A program made the position numbers and the translations under genes. From Siphonodentalium dalli (lineage: Eukaryota; Mollusca; Scaphopoda; Gadilida; Siphonodentaliidae): 64,000 nucleotides of DNA. Each line of letters starts with the position of its first letter. Position 1 is the stretch's first letter. The notes below the pieces were generated by a model. That model was given only the letters and a program-made list of their open reading frames with translations. It made no database searches and was not told where the DNA came from. The DNA is taken from assembly GCA_032622095.1 (NCBI GenBank), contig CP136064.1:258829863-258893862 (forward strand). The letters run 5' to 3'. Shown piece by piece: positions 54,088 to 64,000 of this stretch.

Positions 54088-55071
54088 TATGTTATGGCAT
54101 AAATTGTTATTAAAACCGTATATCAAGGCACTATTAAAAAAAATTTAAGTGGACCTTTAATGCAGGTTATGACACTGTGCGCCTTTAAACTCTACCCAAC
54201 GTACTTTGGCTATTTTTTATCTTTGTGGAGCTTGGTAGCTCAAAGGTTAGAATGTTAAACATTTTGTCGGTGTAAATAGAGCGAGCAGAGTCATACGCTG
54301 TTCAAATCTCAAAACTAGTTGGGCTTGATCAAGGTCACCCATCTTAACGGGACGTTAAATATGGACCTGGCTTGTTGGGTAGGTGTAAGCCGCTCTAGTG
54401 ACCGCCTGTAAACTGGCAGCAGGCATAAGACTGGTCATTGGGCTGGGATAATAGTGTAAGTGAAGCACGTATGGACAGTTCAGGGTTCGCGCTGCCACTT
54501 GCCAAATTTGCCAATGGCAAAAATAATTCACATTTGGCAAAAAATATTTTCATTTGGCAAAAGTTTTGGCAAGTCAATTTTTAATTCCTGAATAAAGTTG
54601 AAAAATATCGTCAATTAATACCATTCATTCTAGGAAACTATTACAATAGAATTATATCAGTGGTGTTTTATATGGTTTCGGAAAAGTTAATACCTCCATT
54701 AAGATGCAGTTAATCTGATAGCATTAATATCGATGGGTGGAGGGATTACCAGTATTTAGTGTGATGTGGTGTTTACATAGATAATCCTCTTGTGATGTTC
54801 CCTTCTGGTGAAGCAACTCTTCTACCGTTTTATTGTTCGGTGATTGGTTTATTGTTGTATGTTAAACCACAATAGAGATACGAGTATAATTACTAACTAA
54901 CTGCTTTCCTAACAACATCAAAGGTTCAAACCGTGAGTGTCGAAACACAAAACTCAACGAAGGTTGCAGAAAATGATATTATGAGGGATAACATTTGTCA
55001 AATTCTAATAGAATTTGGCAAAACATATTTTCATTTGGCAAATTATTTGAGGGATAAGCGCCATGTACATG
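54088..55071. other. Noncoding stretch with TTTGGCAAA words
   Basis: ATTTTCATTTGGCAAA occurs at about 54546 and 55029 along with other TTTGGCAAA/TTTGCCAAT words. No gene supported. Confidence 0.4.
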
Positions 55072-55312
55072 TAAGCCTCATTAGTATAATTCCATGGTGT
55101 AACCAAGGAAGTATATTGTTATTCTATTGGGACCGTTTTCCGTTTAATTGGAAATGCTCACCAATGGTAGTATGGGAAAGTGAATTCTCTAAGGAATGTA
55201 GGCATCTAACGTCCCCTGAAAACGAAAGTATCGCGATTACTGCCGAATGTTTCTTTGAGAAGTTGTCGTCCGTTTAAGAACATTTTTCATTATTCGGGAC
55301 AATTTTGCAACC
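55072..55312 (+). repeat. Dispersed repeat R, copy 1
   Basis: CCATGGTGTAACCAAGGAAG, TTGTTATTCTATTGGGACCG, GTTTAATTGGAA, AAGGAATGTAGGCATCTAA and GACAATTTTGCAA recur in order at 56943-57180. The open frame 54933-55277 crosses this repeat. The second copy is not open in the same frame, so it is not evidence of a gene. Confidence 0.75.
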
Positions 55313-56602
55313 ACTGTATTTCGGAAAGTATGAGGAGTAGCATACTAAAAGTTTGTACGTATGTTGGGACTATAATGAGTTCTGGCCAACATTCATTTAA
55401 CGAATATTGTCCGCGTTTTCCTGCGGAGTTATATCCCTTTATCTGAAAAATAACCTGTTGTTTTAATACCTTAGAAGTTATGAGAAACAGAGCATCAAAC
55501 AATAGACAGTATGCACACTTCGATATTCCCTGTCGACCACGAGCGTCAAACATTTTGTACGCGTCTTCCTGCGGAGGTACCGCCCATACATACCCACAAC
55601 TTCAAATTTATTGTGCTCAGCTGTATAATTCCAGATAACTGAATTCGGGTTTCGCTGTTTTGTTGGTCGTTAACAGTTCAGTGCGATAACGAAAACTTGA
55701 CATGTTCGGTCTCATAGTTTTATGTTGGTAGTGCGGATGGGAGGGGTAACATTTCTATTTTTTTTTTATTTCGGTTGATTTACAACTATTTAAGTATAGA
55801 GATCCCCTGAATGGAGAAAAACACGTACATGGAAGGATTTTGTAAATCCGAGTAGAAATGCAAGAGTTAAGGGCCCTCATAGTTTGCATATTGTGCTAAA
55901 TGTGTTGTGTACGGAAAAACATTGGAGATCATGCCCATAGTTATGTGCGTCCGGAATAAAGATATCTAGTTTTTCGCCAAATTTTGCCAGTGTCGGTCCA
56001 GTATTGGAAGGTAACATCTACAGCCGATCACGAAACTGAGAATTTCGAAAATCCATGGAGTTCGGATCACACAATAAACTGCAATAAACAAATACATTTC
56101 ATCAATATGTAAAGTCATCAAGCTGTACTGATTCTGTATCATTTTCCGCAACAGCAAACGAACTGAAATGCTAAGTCCTCACACTGGGCATTCATCATAA
56201 CGCCTACATACCATATTTCAGTTCGATACATCGAAAAATGAAGGATAAATCGATCGACAAAGCTTACAATAATACATTCCCATTATAAGTTACGTGTAGC
56301 TCCTCCCAGTTCGCTCATATCAGCACTCCATACTCATGGAAAAGGAATCGCCTTTTATTACACGCTTGTTCCCAGAAATACAGTGTTATTGCTGTTCTAT
56401 ATTTACACATCCGTATGGAACGTACGTTCCATACACATCTCGTTGACGTAAAATGACGTACATGACGTTCGCCTCAACCATGAAACTGGAACTATTTAAA
56501 TATAAGAATCATCACACATAACAAACACACCCTGTATGAGCATAAATAAACCTTCTAATCCTGTATTTTTAATGCACGGATTCTTGGACGCGAAGCATGT
56601 AA
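55313..56602. other. Noncoding stretch
   Basis: No gene or repeat recognised in about 1.3 kb. Confidence 0.4.
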
Positions 56603-56765
56603 TAAACACAGAACGACACGATGTGTAATTGGGTTTGTCGATACGGCACTCGTGCGGTCGCGGAAGGATATAACTCGAGGCCAAGCGCCTCTCGTTCTAT
56701 CCTTCCGCGACAGCACGAGTGCCGTATCGACAAACCCATTTACACATCGTGTCGTTCTGTGTTTT
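56603..56765. mobile_element. Foldback element F5
   Basis: AAACACAGAACGACACGATG at 56603 is inverted at 56765. The arms match for about 70 bp (GGGTTTGTCGATACGGCACT against its complement) with an eight- to ten-base centre near 56683. Open frames over it are by-products. Confidence 0.8.
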
Positions 56766-56942
56766 TACGCCACAAAAATCGGTCTCCATGTACTATATAT
56801 ATTTACATTCCTGCACCCAAGTTCCAGATGTGGGTGGGAATCACTTCCAATCAACCTAAAACATGTCAGGGCAGCATGCATATAATCACCATTTACTGAC
56901 ATTCTGTCATACACTTCTATTCTATTCCAGCCCATGGGTGTC

Positions 56943-57182
56943 CTCTATTATTATACTGCCATGGTGCAAACAAGGAAGTATGTTGTTATTCTATTGGGTC
57001 CGTGTTCTGTTTAATTGGAATTACTCAGAAACTAGGAACGCAAAATCTCTAGGGAATGTAGATATCTAAGGGCTACTGAAAATGAAGGTATATCGCGATT
57101 TCTACCAAAAAGTTTCTTTGAGGAGTTGTCGTTATTTTAAGAATATTTCTCATTATTATATGGTTCAATTTTGCAATATGTT
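56943..57182 (+). repeat. Dispersed repeat R, copy 2
   Basis: Same word order as 55072-55312 with about one change in five to six bases: GCCATGGTGCAAACAAGGAA, TTGTTATTCTATTGGGTCCG, TAGGGAATGTAGATATCTAA and TTCAATTTTGCAA. Boundaries are approximate. Confidence 0.75.
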
Positions 57183-60100
57183 GAATATGTATGACTGTTA
57201 AATTATTAGAGGGGTTTCAACTAGTTTGAAATATTAAATAAATTTCGTAGCGACTATGCCTATATATGCGACGTTTCCGGAACGCGACGATCCTGTGGTT
57301 TCCACCCTTAGTGGTCCTGCTGATGTGCTATGGCGCGGTTGGGTCCTGCTGAATTGCTATGTTGCTGTTAGGGCAAACTGATGCTGTTAACAAAAGTTCT
57401 GTTATGTTTTTTGAATTTGTCTTTTTCGCGGTGTTCCTATAATCTGAACATATACAGGACAAGCCATTATGCGTATCAAACATTCAAAAACATATTTATT
57501 GCGAAATATTTTTTAATACTGGTTGTATTAGTAGTTGAAAATCGACTATAATCAAGATGGTTATTCACATCGTTTTAGAAACGCCAGCGCAGGCATTATT
57601 ATATTTTTCTAAAATATATATGTTGATTATGAGTCATTATCAATTTTGGCCCATATTCTTGTCCTTTGACACTAGCGTCTTCTAGACAAGATATATGCTG
57701 ACAAATTATGATTTTATATATGGCCCGCAATGAGTTCTATAGAATATATACCGTACACCTGTCGTATAGCGGTATATTCACCCCCTACTCGTCACTTTTA
57801 TAGCTGAATTTCCACTAAAACTCATGTCCCAATTTCAAAATTTCGAGTTTCCTCATCCGTCTATATATATTGTTCAAAATAATTATTGAAACTTTCATGT
57901 TTAATTGAACAATGGTCATTACTCTTAATGATAATAAACCTTAGGCCATCAATATCCAAGATTTCCACATATTTTTTGTTCGTTACATCTTGTCCCTCAA
58001 CTCAATGTCTCTTCTGTAACGAAGTGGTATAAGAGCAAAATAATAGGACCTACGTGTAAATAGTAAATTACATCACTTGCCTTATAAAAGTGAGAACACA
58101 TGGTATGTTCAAAAATGTGCGCAGATTTGGAATTTTCAAAAACAGTCGCGAAAAAAATATGTATCAGGTAGGTGCACCCACAACCGTATATTTCAAAAGC
58201 GTCTGAAATGTAACGTGAATTTAATCGATACAACCAGGGACCTCAGTATCTCTAAATTATTTTTGAAGAGATCTTTCTAAGTCATTTTGATTAACACATT
58301 ATCTCCTCGCTGAAGGGATTAATCGTTGAGATATTTTGTTTTTGATAGCCAATACATATCTCCTGTTACGAAAAAAACAATTACAGGAATGACCAGTTTT
58401 GTTACTGGAAATAAAACATTACATTAAGATCAGACTATTTGAAATATAGGCGCCTAAATATTTAGTGGAATTACGTGTAAACTGTTGGGTATCTTATTAA
58501 CTTTTAATTTTAGTGAAGAAGTTATATTTCTATGAGACACCATTTGCTGGGATGGTGTATCATGTGAACTCTCGTTACGGGAAATACTTGAATTGTTACA
58601 GGATATAAAAGTGTTATCTAAAACGGAGTTAGTTTTGAATAAAATCGGCTTTTAGTCACTTTGTGGATTTCGTGCTCTTATTCTGACATGAACGAACACA
58701 TATGATAATATACTATACATCTTTTATATGTGAGACGTATCAAATGGTGCGTTCGTTACATGAAATACTCTGCGAGTAACACGATGGACGACAGTGTGTT
58801 ACATGGATTATACTATTGTAAGTAATAGCTGGAGATCGTTTGTTATTCTGTTCAGCATTAGTTTACTGTGTGTAGATATTTCATATTTGGATGGGCAGTG
58901 TGAAACTGATTTGGAAATATCGAAGTTAACATGATAGTGATATATTTTCAAGCACAACTTAACGTTACACGAAATACTACGATTAGCTGTCACTAATTTA
59001 GTATTATAGTGTAAGGCGGAAAAACCTTCCACCTTTATACTAATAATAAATTAGTGGCAATGGCTGCATTTGTGTGTGATATGGTGGGCAAGCGTAGCTG
59101 AGTTAGTTATGATTAGTTACTGTTTAATTCACGATCAGATCGCATGTTCGTTACATTAAGTACAAAATGTGCTAACCAGAGTATGTTAGAAGCTTTATTT
59201 GTTGCAGTAATACAAATTTGCTCGCATAATAGCCTAATTGTGTGATAAAACTGTCGAACTATATGTGGCACAATGTGTTATTGTTGGGAATTCTAATGAA
59301 CCACAGGCAGGCATGCTCAGATACATGCACTTTTTCCTGAAAAGTGGTTACAGGAAAGAGAAAGATGTCAAAATGCCACTGATATAGAACTCACGAATTT
59401 GTTATCGCAATTTTTTGGAAGTAGCATCTGTCATGCATGTTGAGGCTTTGGACAGAACATATAACGTGCAACTCCAGTAGAGAGTGTGCACACAGGTCAT
59501 ATATATGTCGTAGAATGAGAGGAAGTTGTTTTTGTGGACGAAAAGACAAGAACTAGAGATTTTGTGCAAGTAAGTGAGACAGTACACTGTTGTCAGGAAA
59601 GTGGTATGCAGATGGAGATGAAGAGTATTGATGAGACATGTCGGAGACTGCAGTATATATTGAGTATGCTATTAGGACAGTTTCGAGGAAAGTGGTATAC
59701 AGATGGATTATAATATAAATCGAGAGCGCGAAGAGCTATAGATCTGTCGTGAGACTGCGTAGCGAGTGAACAGGCTTGTAAAATGGGTAGTTAAGACAGA
59801 TATCATTGGTGGTGAAAGCGCCGAGGAGAAGCAGGTTGATAATATTGTGTAGACGAGGATTGTTGTGAAACGGATGTAGGGCACGAAGAGATGAATAAGA
59901 CATATATTTAAATCGAAGGGTAACACCAGGTTGATGGTGTGGACGAGACTGTGTGAAACTGCTGTAGAAAGTAAACAGGAGGATACGACAGATATCATTG
60001 ACAGCAAATGGGGAGAAGACGATTTTGGGTGTTTTCGAAGGTGATTATTGACGAATATGCCATGTCTAGTTGAATGTACCAATAAATATGTCATAATTGA

Positions 60101-62714
60101 ATACCAGTTGATTAACCAAACTATGTTTTGAATATAGGGACGTGTCAACGGGGGGGGGTCATCTTTGGTAAAAATTGGAAGTTTCATGCCTGACAGAATA
60201 TTCGTTGGACATATTGCACCACATATAGGTTGATCTTTTTCTCATTGTTGGATTTTCCAACCAGTAATTTTGGTTGCTGTGTTGGTAATAATTTCAGTTG
60301 CAAATTTTCCAATCTTAGGAGGGGGAGTCCGATTGAAAATATCCAACAGATAGAGAGCTTAACGTGTCGGTTGGAAAGTACCAGTCCAAGGAATGCAGTT
60401 AGCAATTTTCAGGATGGGCACCCAACGGGGCCATCTAGCCACACATAATGTGTCGGGTGATATGAGTTGTTCATAAACTCCATAAGTTATATAAATTAGA
60501 AGAATGCTCATTTATGTGCATGGCCAAAACGATGTGCAGATAATTCACAGAACAGTATACGTCATAAAGGAATTATGCCAATATGTAATGAATTACTGAG
60601 TAAATTTGGAATTTATGAAAGATTGTTGGCCGAGTATATTTCTGGCCGAAACATATTTCAAATTACCATTTGCACGCATCTTGTTAGCCTGTTTTGGACA
60701 CGATGGTTGATCCTAGTGCTTCCGTTTGTGTGCATCTCTGTGTGAGAGTCGGGTACCTTTTATGCTATTCCGGTTACACACAAATGCACGTAAATCACAT
60801 ATGCGCGTATCTGCCACATCGCTCACCACTGGTTGAAAATCATCTTCCCAGTTAAAGGTTAAATGTTATACTTCCGACATAAATCTTAACTTATTCTTAA
60901 CCGACTAACCGTGTACATAGTCATGCATGTGGGCCAGGTTATTATTGACCAGATAAATACCTGTTTATCTACATGCAAGTACGTGTCGTGTAACTTAACC
61001 TGAAATAAGTTCTCGTGAAACGCTCCCCGTAACATAACTGAGTTGAGATGTTATGTATGTTACATGCATGATGAATGCTGCATTAAATGGCAGCATCCAG
61101 TTTGTTTCTCTAGTGACTCAGCGTGTGTGATCTGAATGGGCCAGTTGGCCCACGATTGTAACTCACGTATACATATATGATATATACATGTACATCGGTA
61201 GTACATGCTCCACTTTGTGTATCAGGACTGGTGTGTGTGCAGTTACGACAGAGGACAGCGGAGCGCACTATATATTGTCTCCACTAACTTCATTCTATAT
61301 GGTGAATTCTTCATTTCAGCCATACTTTTTCCTTCTGTTTTCTCGGAAAAATACATGTTCAATATCCCATTTTCATCGTGTTTTGTGTCGAATAAGACAA
61401 TTATGAAAAAAAGTATTTCATGTAACAATAAACGCCCACATATCGTTTGTGTGACAAGAGAAGGGGTATTTGACAGAAACTCTTTAACAAGTTAGCTCCC
61501 GAATATATTAAAGTGCTCTTCCTTCCTCGACATGCAACTGGAAGAGTCCAAATGCACAGGTTACGTATATTGTGTAACACACCTGTCTTTAATGTAACAT
61601 ATGATATTTGAAATCCCACAGTAATTTATGAAATAACCATATCCATGTTGTATTATACACGACCGACTGCGGTATTATATTACTGTTGTGTTATACTCGA
61701 AATGCGACATATTGGTCGTTTAGTGTGATATCAGCCGCACCGGTGTGCTCAAAGTTTCTATCATGTAACGACTGTTGTCTGTAATGTAACTTGGATGTCC
61801 TCCCTGTAACACGGGGAATAATGACATTTAAAACTCCTAAGTCATATGATTCCAAGGGAGTTATTTTGAATGGCCAGTGGTTTGGACCTATCGGTTTCAG
61901 ATCATTAAACCAATACTCAATATGATAAAATATTCTCTCTTGGTGCAATCTTTAATATCGGCAAAATGTTATTTTAGAAAAAACAGTTGATACTACACAT
62001 GGACAAGGCATGATTTAACACCATAGAATATGAAAAATCCTATGTATTAGTTGTAATATAACCCATTTGACATGTTCGAGTTATAAAATGAAGTAGCTCC
62101 GCTATTTCTTAATAACAGCCATACAAAGAGTGGTTGTTACAGTAACGACATTATATATGCATAGCCGATATTCACAACCCAACCAAATATGAATTATAGG
62201 TGGTTAAGCCTGCATTTTACTATTTTAATAACCAATAATGTCTATTTGTTCCAAGCGATCACCAACTTATTTTTTTTCATTTTTTACCAGACTGAAATAT
62301 GGGCCAAAATTGATAATGACTCATATGTGCTTCATACACACACTGTTTCCCCCTCTCAAATCGTTCGGATTAGCCAAACACCACGAAAATGACATCTTAT
62401 AAAAAATAACGGTACATTTTCGTAACGGCATCATTTTTGCCCTACCCACATCATAGCAATTCAGCAGAACTACCAGCATCATAAACATGACCACTTGACC
62501 ATAGGGGCACCGGTGCCTCAGTTGGTTAGTAACATAACGCATTAGACTGGCAAAACCATATGACATACAACTACGCAATATATCTTTGGTCAAAGTAGCT
62601 ATTCAGATCTGAAAGGTGATCACAAAGCACCATGTAAACATTACATGAAGTGAACATAGCCGATATATGTACTGAATATGCAGTACATCCATTGGATATC
62701 GATACCATGGAAGT
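57183..62714. other. Long noncoding stretch upstream of the GPCR
   Basis: No gene supported in 5.5 kb. AGGAAAGTGGTAT(G/A)CAGATGGA occurs at 59596 and 59688. A TTGGAAA-type repeat related to 46.5-47.5 kb lies at 60220-60450. The 159-codon minus-strand frame at 59708-60187 has no recognisable feature. Any 5' exon of the GPCR gene would lie here but cannot be picked out by eye. Confidence 0.4.
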
Positions 62715-62744
62715 ATATCTGATTTAATGGAATCAAACCTCTAG

Positions 62745-62760
62745 CTATTATTATTTTCAG
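62745..62760 (+). promoter_or_regulatory. 3' splice acceptor before the GPCR exon
   Basis: TATTATTATTTTCAG ends at 62760, four bases before the ATG at 62765. A pyrimidine-rich tract ending in CAG suggests that the start codon lies at the beginning of an exon preceded by at least one 5' UTR exon. Confidence 0.5.
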
Positions 62761-62764
62761 AAGG

Positions 62765-63697
62765 ATGTCAAGCAACGGTACGGAGACAGCCATCTGGATG
62801 AGGCTGAAAGATATATGGATGAAACATGGTGTCAATGCGCCCTACGCGATCGCTAGCGTTGTTATGGCAATATTGGCTATCACAAACAATGCTGTCCTGT
62901 TGTATTCCCACGTAGCACTTACCAGAGAACTGAAGACTCAAGCAATCACATTTTCCGTTCTATCACTGGCTTGTGCAGATATGATGACCGCCGGAATTAT
63001 GCCCCTATGTATATATATAGATGGCATCGTAGCTGGTATTAATGACAGCAAATCAAAATGTGTCATGAAGGCCCTTTTCGGCCGCTTGTGCACATTTTCG
63101 GTATTTTTCAACGCGGCATCTGTTGCGTTTGAACGGTACCTTGCTGTTCGTTCCCCAGCTGGTTATAAAAGTATGTTCACAACGCCGATGAAAATTGTGT
63201 GGATGATCGTTATCTGGACAACGTCGCTGGCATTTACCTTTGTACCAGCCACAGCTATTGGTGTTCAGTATTGTGAACAAACCGTCCTTCCCCACAGTAT
63301 GGTAAACACATCTATTACGATTATAGGGTTACTCTTCCCAGTAGCTTCATCAATATATCTCTACTGGGCTTGCTACAAAATTCTCCGAACGACGGTGAAC
63401 CCATCTGTGAGCATGACGCGGCTAATTTTGGTGAGGAATGTTAAGACGGCTTTTCTGTTATCTTTCGTCGATCTGGCTGGTGGGAGTTTCTTGGCGATGA
63501 ATCTATTATTCCAAGAGTGTCGTCACGGCCAATTGTGTGGACCTAAAAACGACTTATTTTATGGGATTATTTTCTTACTGACGCCGCTGCTGATTGTTTT
63601 ATCCAGTGCAATAACGCCATTGATATCAATCACTCGAAGCAAACAAATCAGAACATTTGTGGTTTCTAAAATAACTTGCAACAGGCGCCATTTGTAG
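62765..63697 (+). CDS. Class A (rhodopsin-like) G protein-coupled receptor, orphan
   Basis: The 310-residue frame shows seven hydrophobic segments: TM1 ~27-50 (ITNNAVLLY), TM2 ~60-84 (LSLACADMM with the conserved Asp), TM3 ~100-122, TM4 ~143-163, TM5 ~184-205, TM6 ~226-247 and TM7 ~265-288. ERY at 123-125 stands in the DRY position. Cys 99 and Cys 170 fit the TM3-ECL2 disulfide. An N-glycosylation site (NGT) lies at residue 4. TM7 has SAITPLISI where NPxxY is usual, so the activation motif is altered, and the C-tail is short and basic. Ligand unknown; many lineage-expanded invertebrate receptors look like this. The frame is intact with ATG four bases after a splice acceptor and a poly(A) signal downstream. 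Confidence 0.85.
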   Translation: MSSNGTETAIWMRLKDIWMKHGVNAPYAIASVVMAILAITNNAVLLYSHVALTRELKTQAITFSVLSLACADMMTAGIMPLCIYIDGIVAGINDSKSKCVMKALFGRLCTFSVFFNAASVAFERYLAVRSPAGYKSMFTTPMKIVWMIVIWTTSLAFTFVPATAIGVQYCEQTVLPHSMVNTSITIIGLLFPVASSIYLYWACYKILRTTVNPSVSMTRLILVRNVKTAFLLSFVDLAGGSFLAMNLLFQECRHGQLCGPKNDLFYGIIFLLTPLLIVLSSAITPLISITRSKQIRTFVVSKITCNRRHL

Positions 63698-64000
63698 TAA
63701 TATTGTTATCGATTTAAATGTTTTTACCTTTTCTATACTAAAGTATCATTGGTGAGTAGTTAAATGTTCAGATAATAATCGTTTTTGAACTTATTATCTA
63801 AACATTTCCCTCAATAAATAAGGCTCATGTTGCACTTTTATTTATCTGTCTATCACCTTAACATCCCGCCAAATAAATAATGGACCATTCTGATGTACAT
63901 TTTTTAACTGACTGGGATAATCCATTTAGTATAGAAAGGTTAAAGTGCAGGCCGTCGGTTACTTGAAATTACGCCAGGTGACGTCATGCGCAGGCCGATC
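63698..64000 (+). terminator. GPCR 3' UTR with poly(A) signal
   Basis: AATAAA at 63813-63818, about 115 bases after the stop codon and followed by a GT-containing stretch, is a plausible polyadenylation site. The remaining 180 bases show nothing recognisable. Confidence 0.55.

Noticed and set aside
54933-55277. 114-codon plus-strand open frame
   Set aside because: It overlaps dispersed repeat R, whose second copy does not keep the frame.
59708-60187. 159-codon minus-strand open frame
   Set aside because: Ser/Leu-rich without motif, no splice or promoter context; likely chance.

Overview
This is a repeat-dominated stretch of nuclear DNA from an animal, most likely a marine invertebrate. A mollusc or other lophotrochozoan is my guess. 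It is AT-rich, full of the word ACATGTA, and almost free of host genes. The evidence for an animal is the set of mobile elements (Polinton/Maverick, DIRS-type YR retroelement, non-LTR retroelement, MULE, Helitron-like elements, tRNA-derived SINEs) and one class A GPCR exon. The species cannot be fixed from sequence alone.

Layout. 0-12.3 kb: noncoding DNA with a SINE, small inverted-repeat elements, two related foldback elements, a short Helitron-like cluster (4.57-5.2 kb), an array of palindromes (8.1-8.5 kb) and four tandem arrays (2.8-3.3 and 8.86-10.8 kb). 12.37-14.03 kb: three Helitron-like elements joined head to tail. 14.4-21.0 kb: a minisatellite, two copies of a 457-460 bp double-hairpin MITE, a perfect-looking foldback, a MULE transposase relic and a 5'-truncated non-LTR retroelement.

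21.35-41.58 kb is best read as one decayed Polinton/Maverick of about 20 kb, bounded by ~0.5 kb inverted repeats that contain a minisatellite. Its genes lie mainly on the minus strand: protein-primed DNA polymerase B, packaging ATPase, minor and major capsid proteins and an adenain-like protease, all damaged. I see no integrase. It carries a nested history. A DIRS-type element (gag, RT, RNase H, tyrosine recombinase, SGNH hydrolase) occupies 22.9-30.0 kb and is itself broken by a MITE in its gag and a TA-flanked element. A TTAA-flanked MITE and a GC-rich ORF sit further right. Two good copies and one worn copy of a histone-type 3' stem-loop lie near the two Polinton ends, two of them just after minus-strand ORFs. 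This is the most unusual signal in the window.

41.6-62.7 kb: further foldbacks, tandem repeats, a LINE 3' fragment, a TTAA MITE inserted next to another TTAA foldback inside a palindrome, an array of GCTAAAGAGCGG palindromes, SINE copies and a fourth intact double-hairpin MITE. 62.77-63.70 kb: a 310-residue rhodopsin-like GPCR exon on the plus strand with a 3' splice site just before it and a poly(A) signal after it. It is the only likely working host gene seen.
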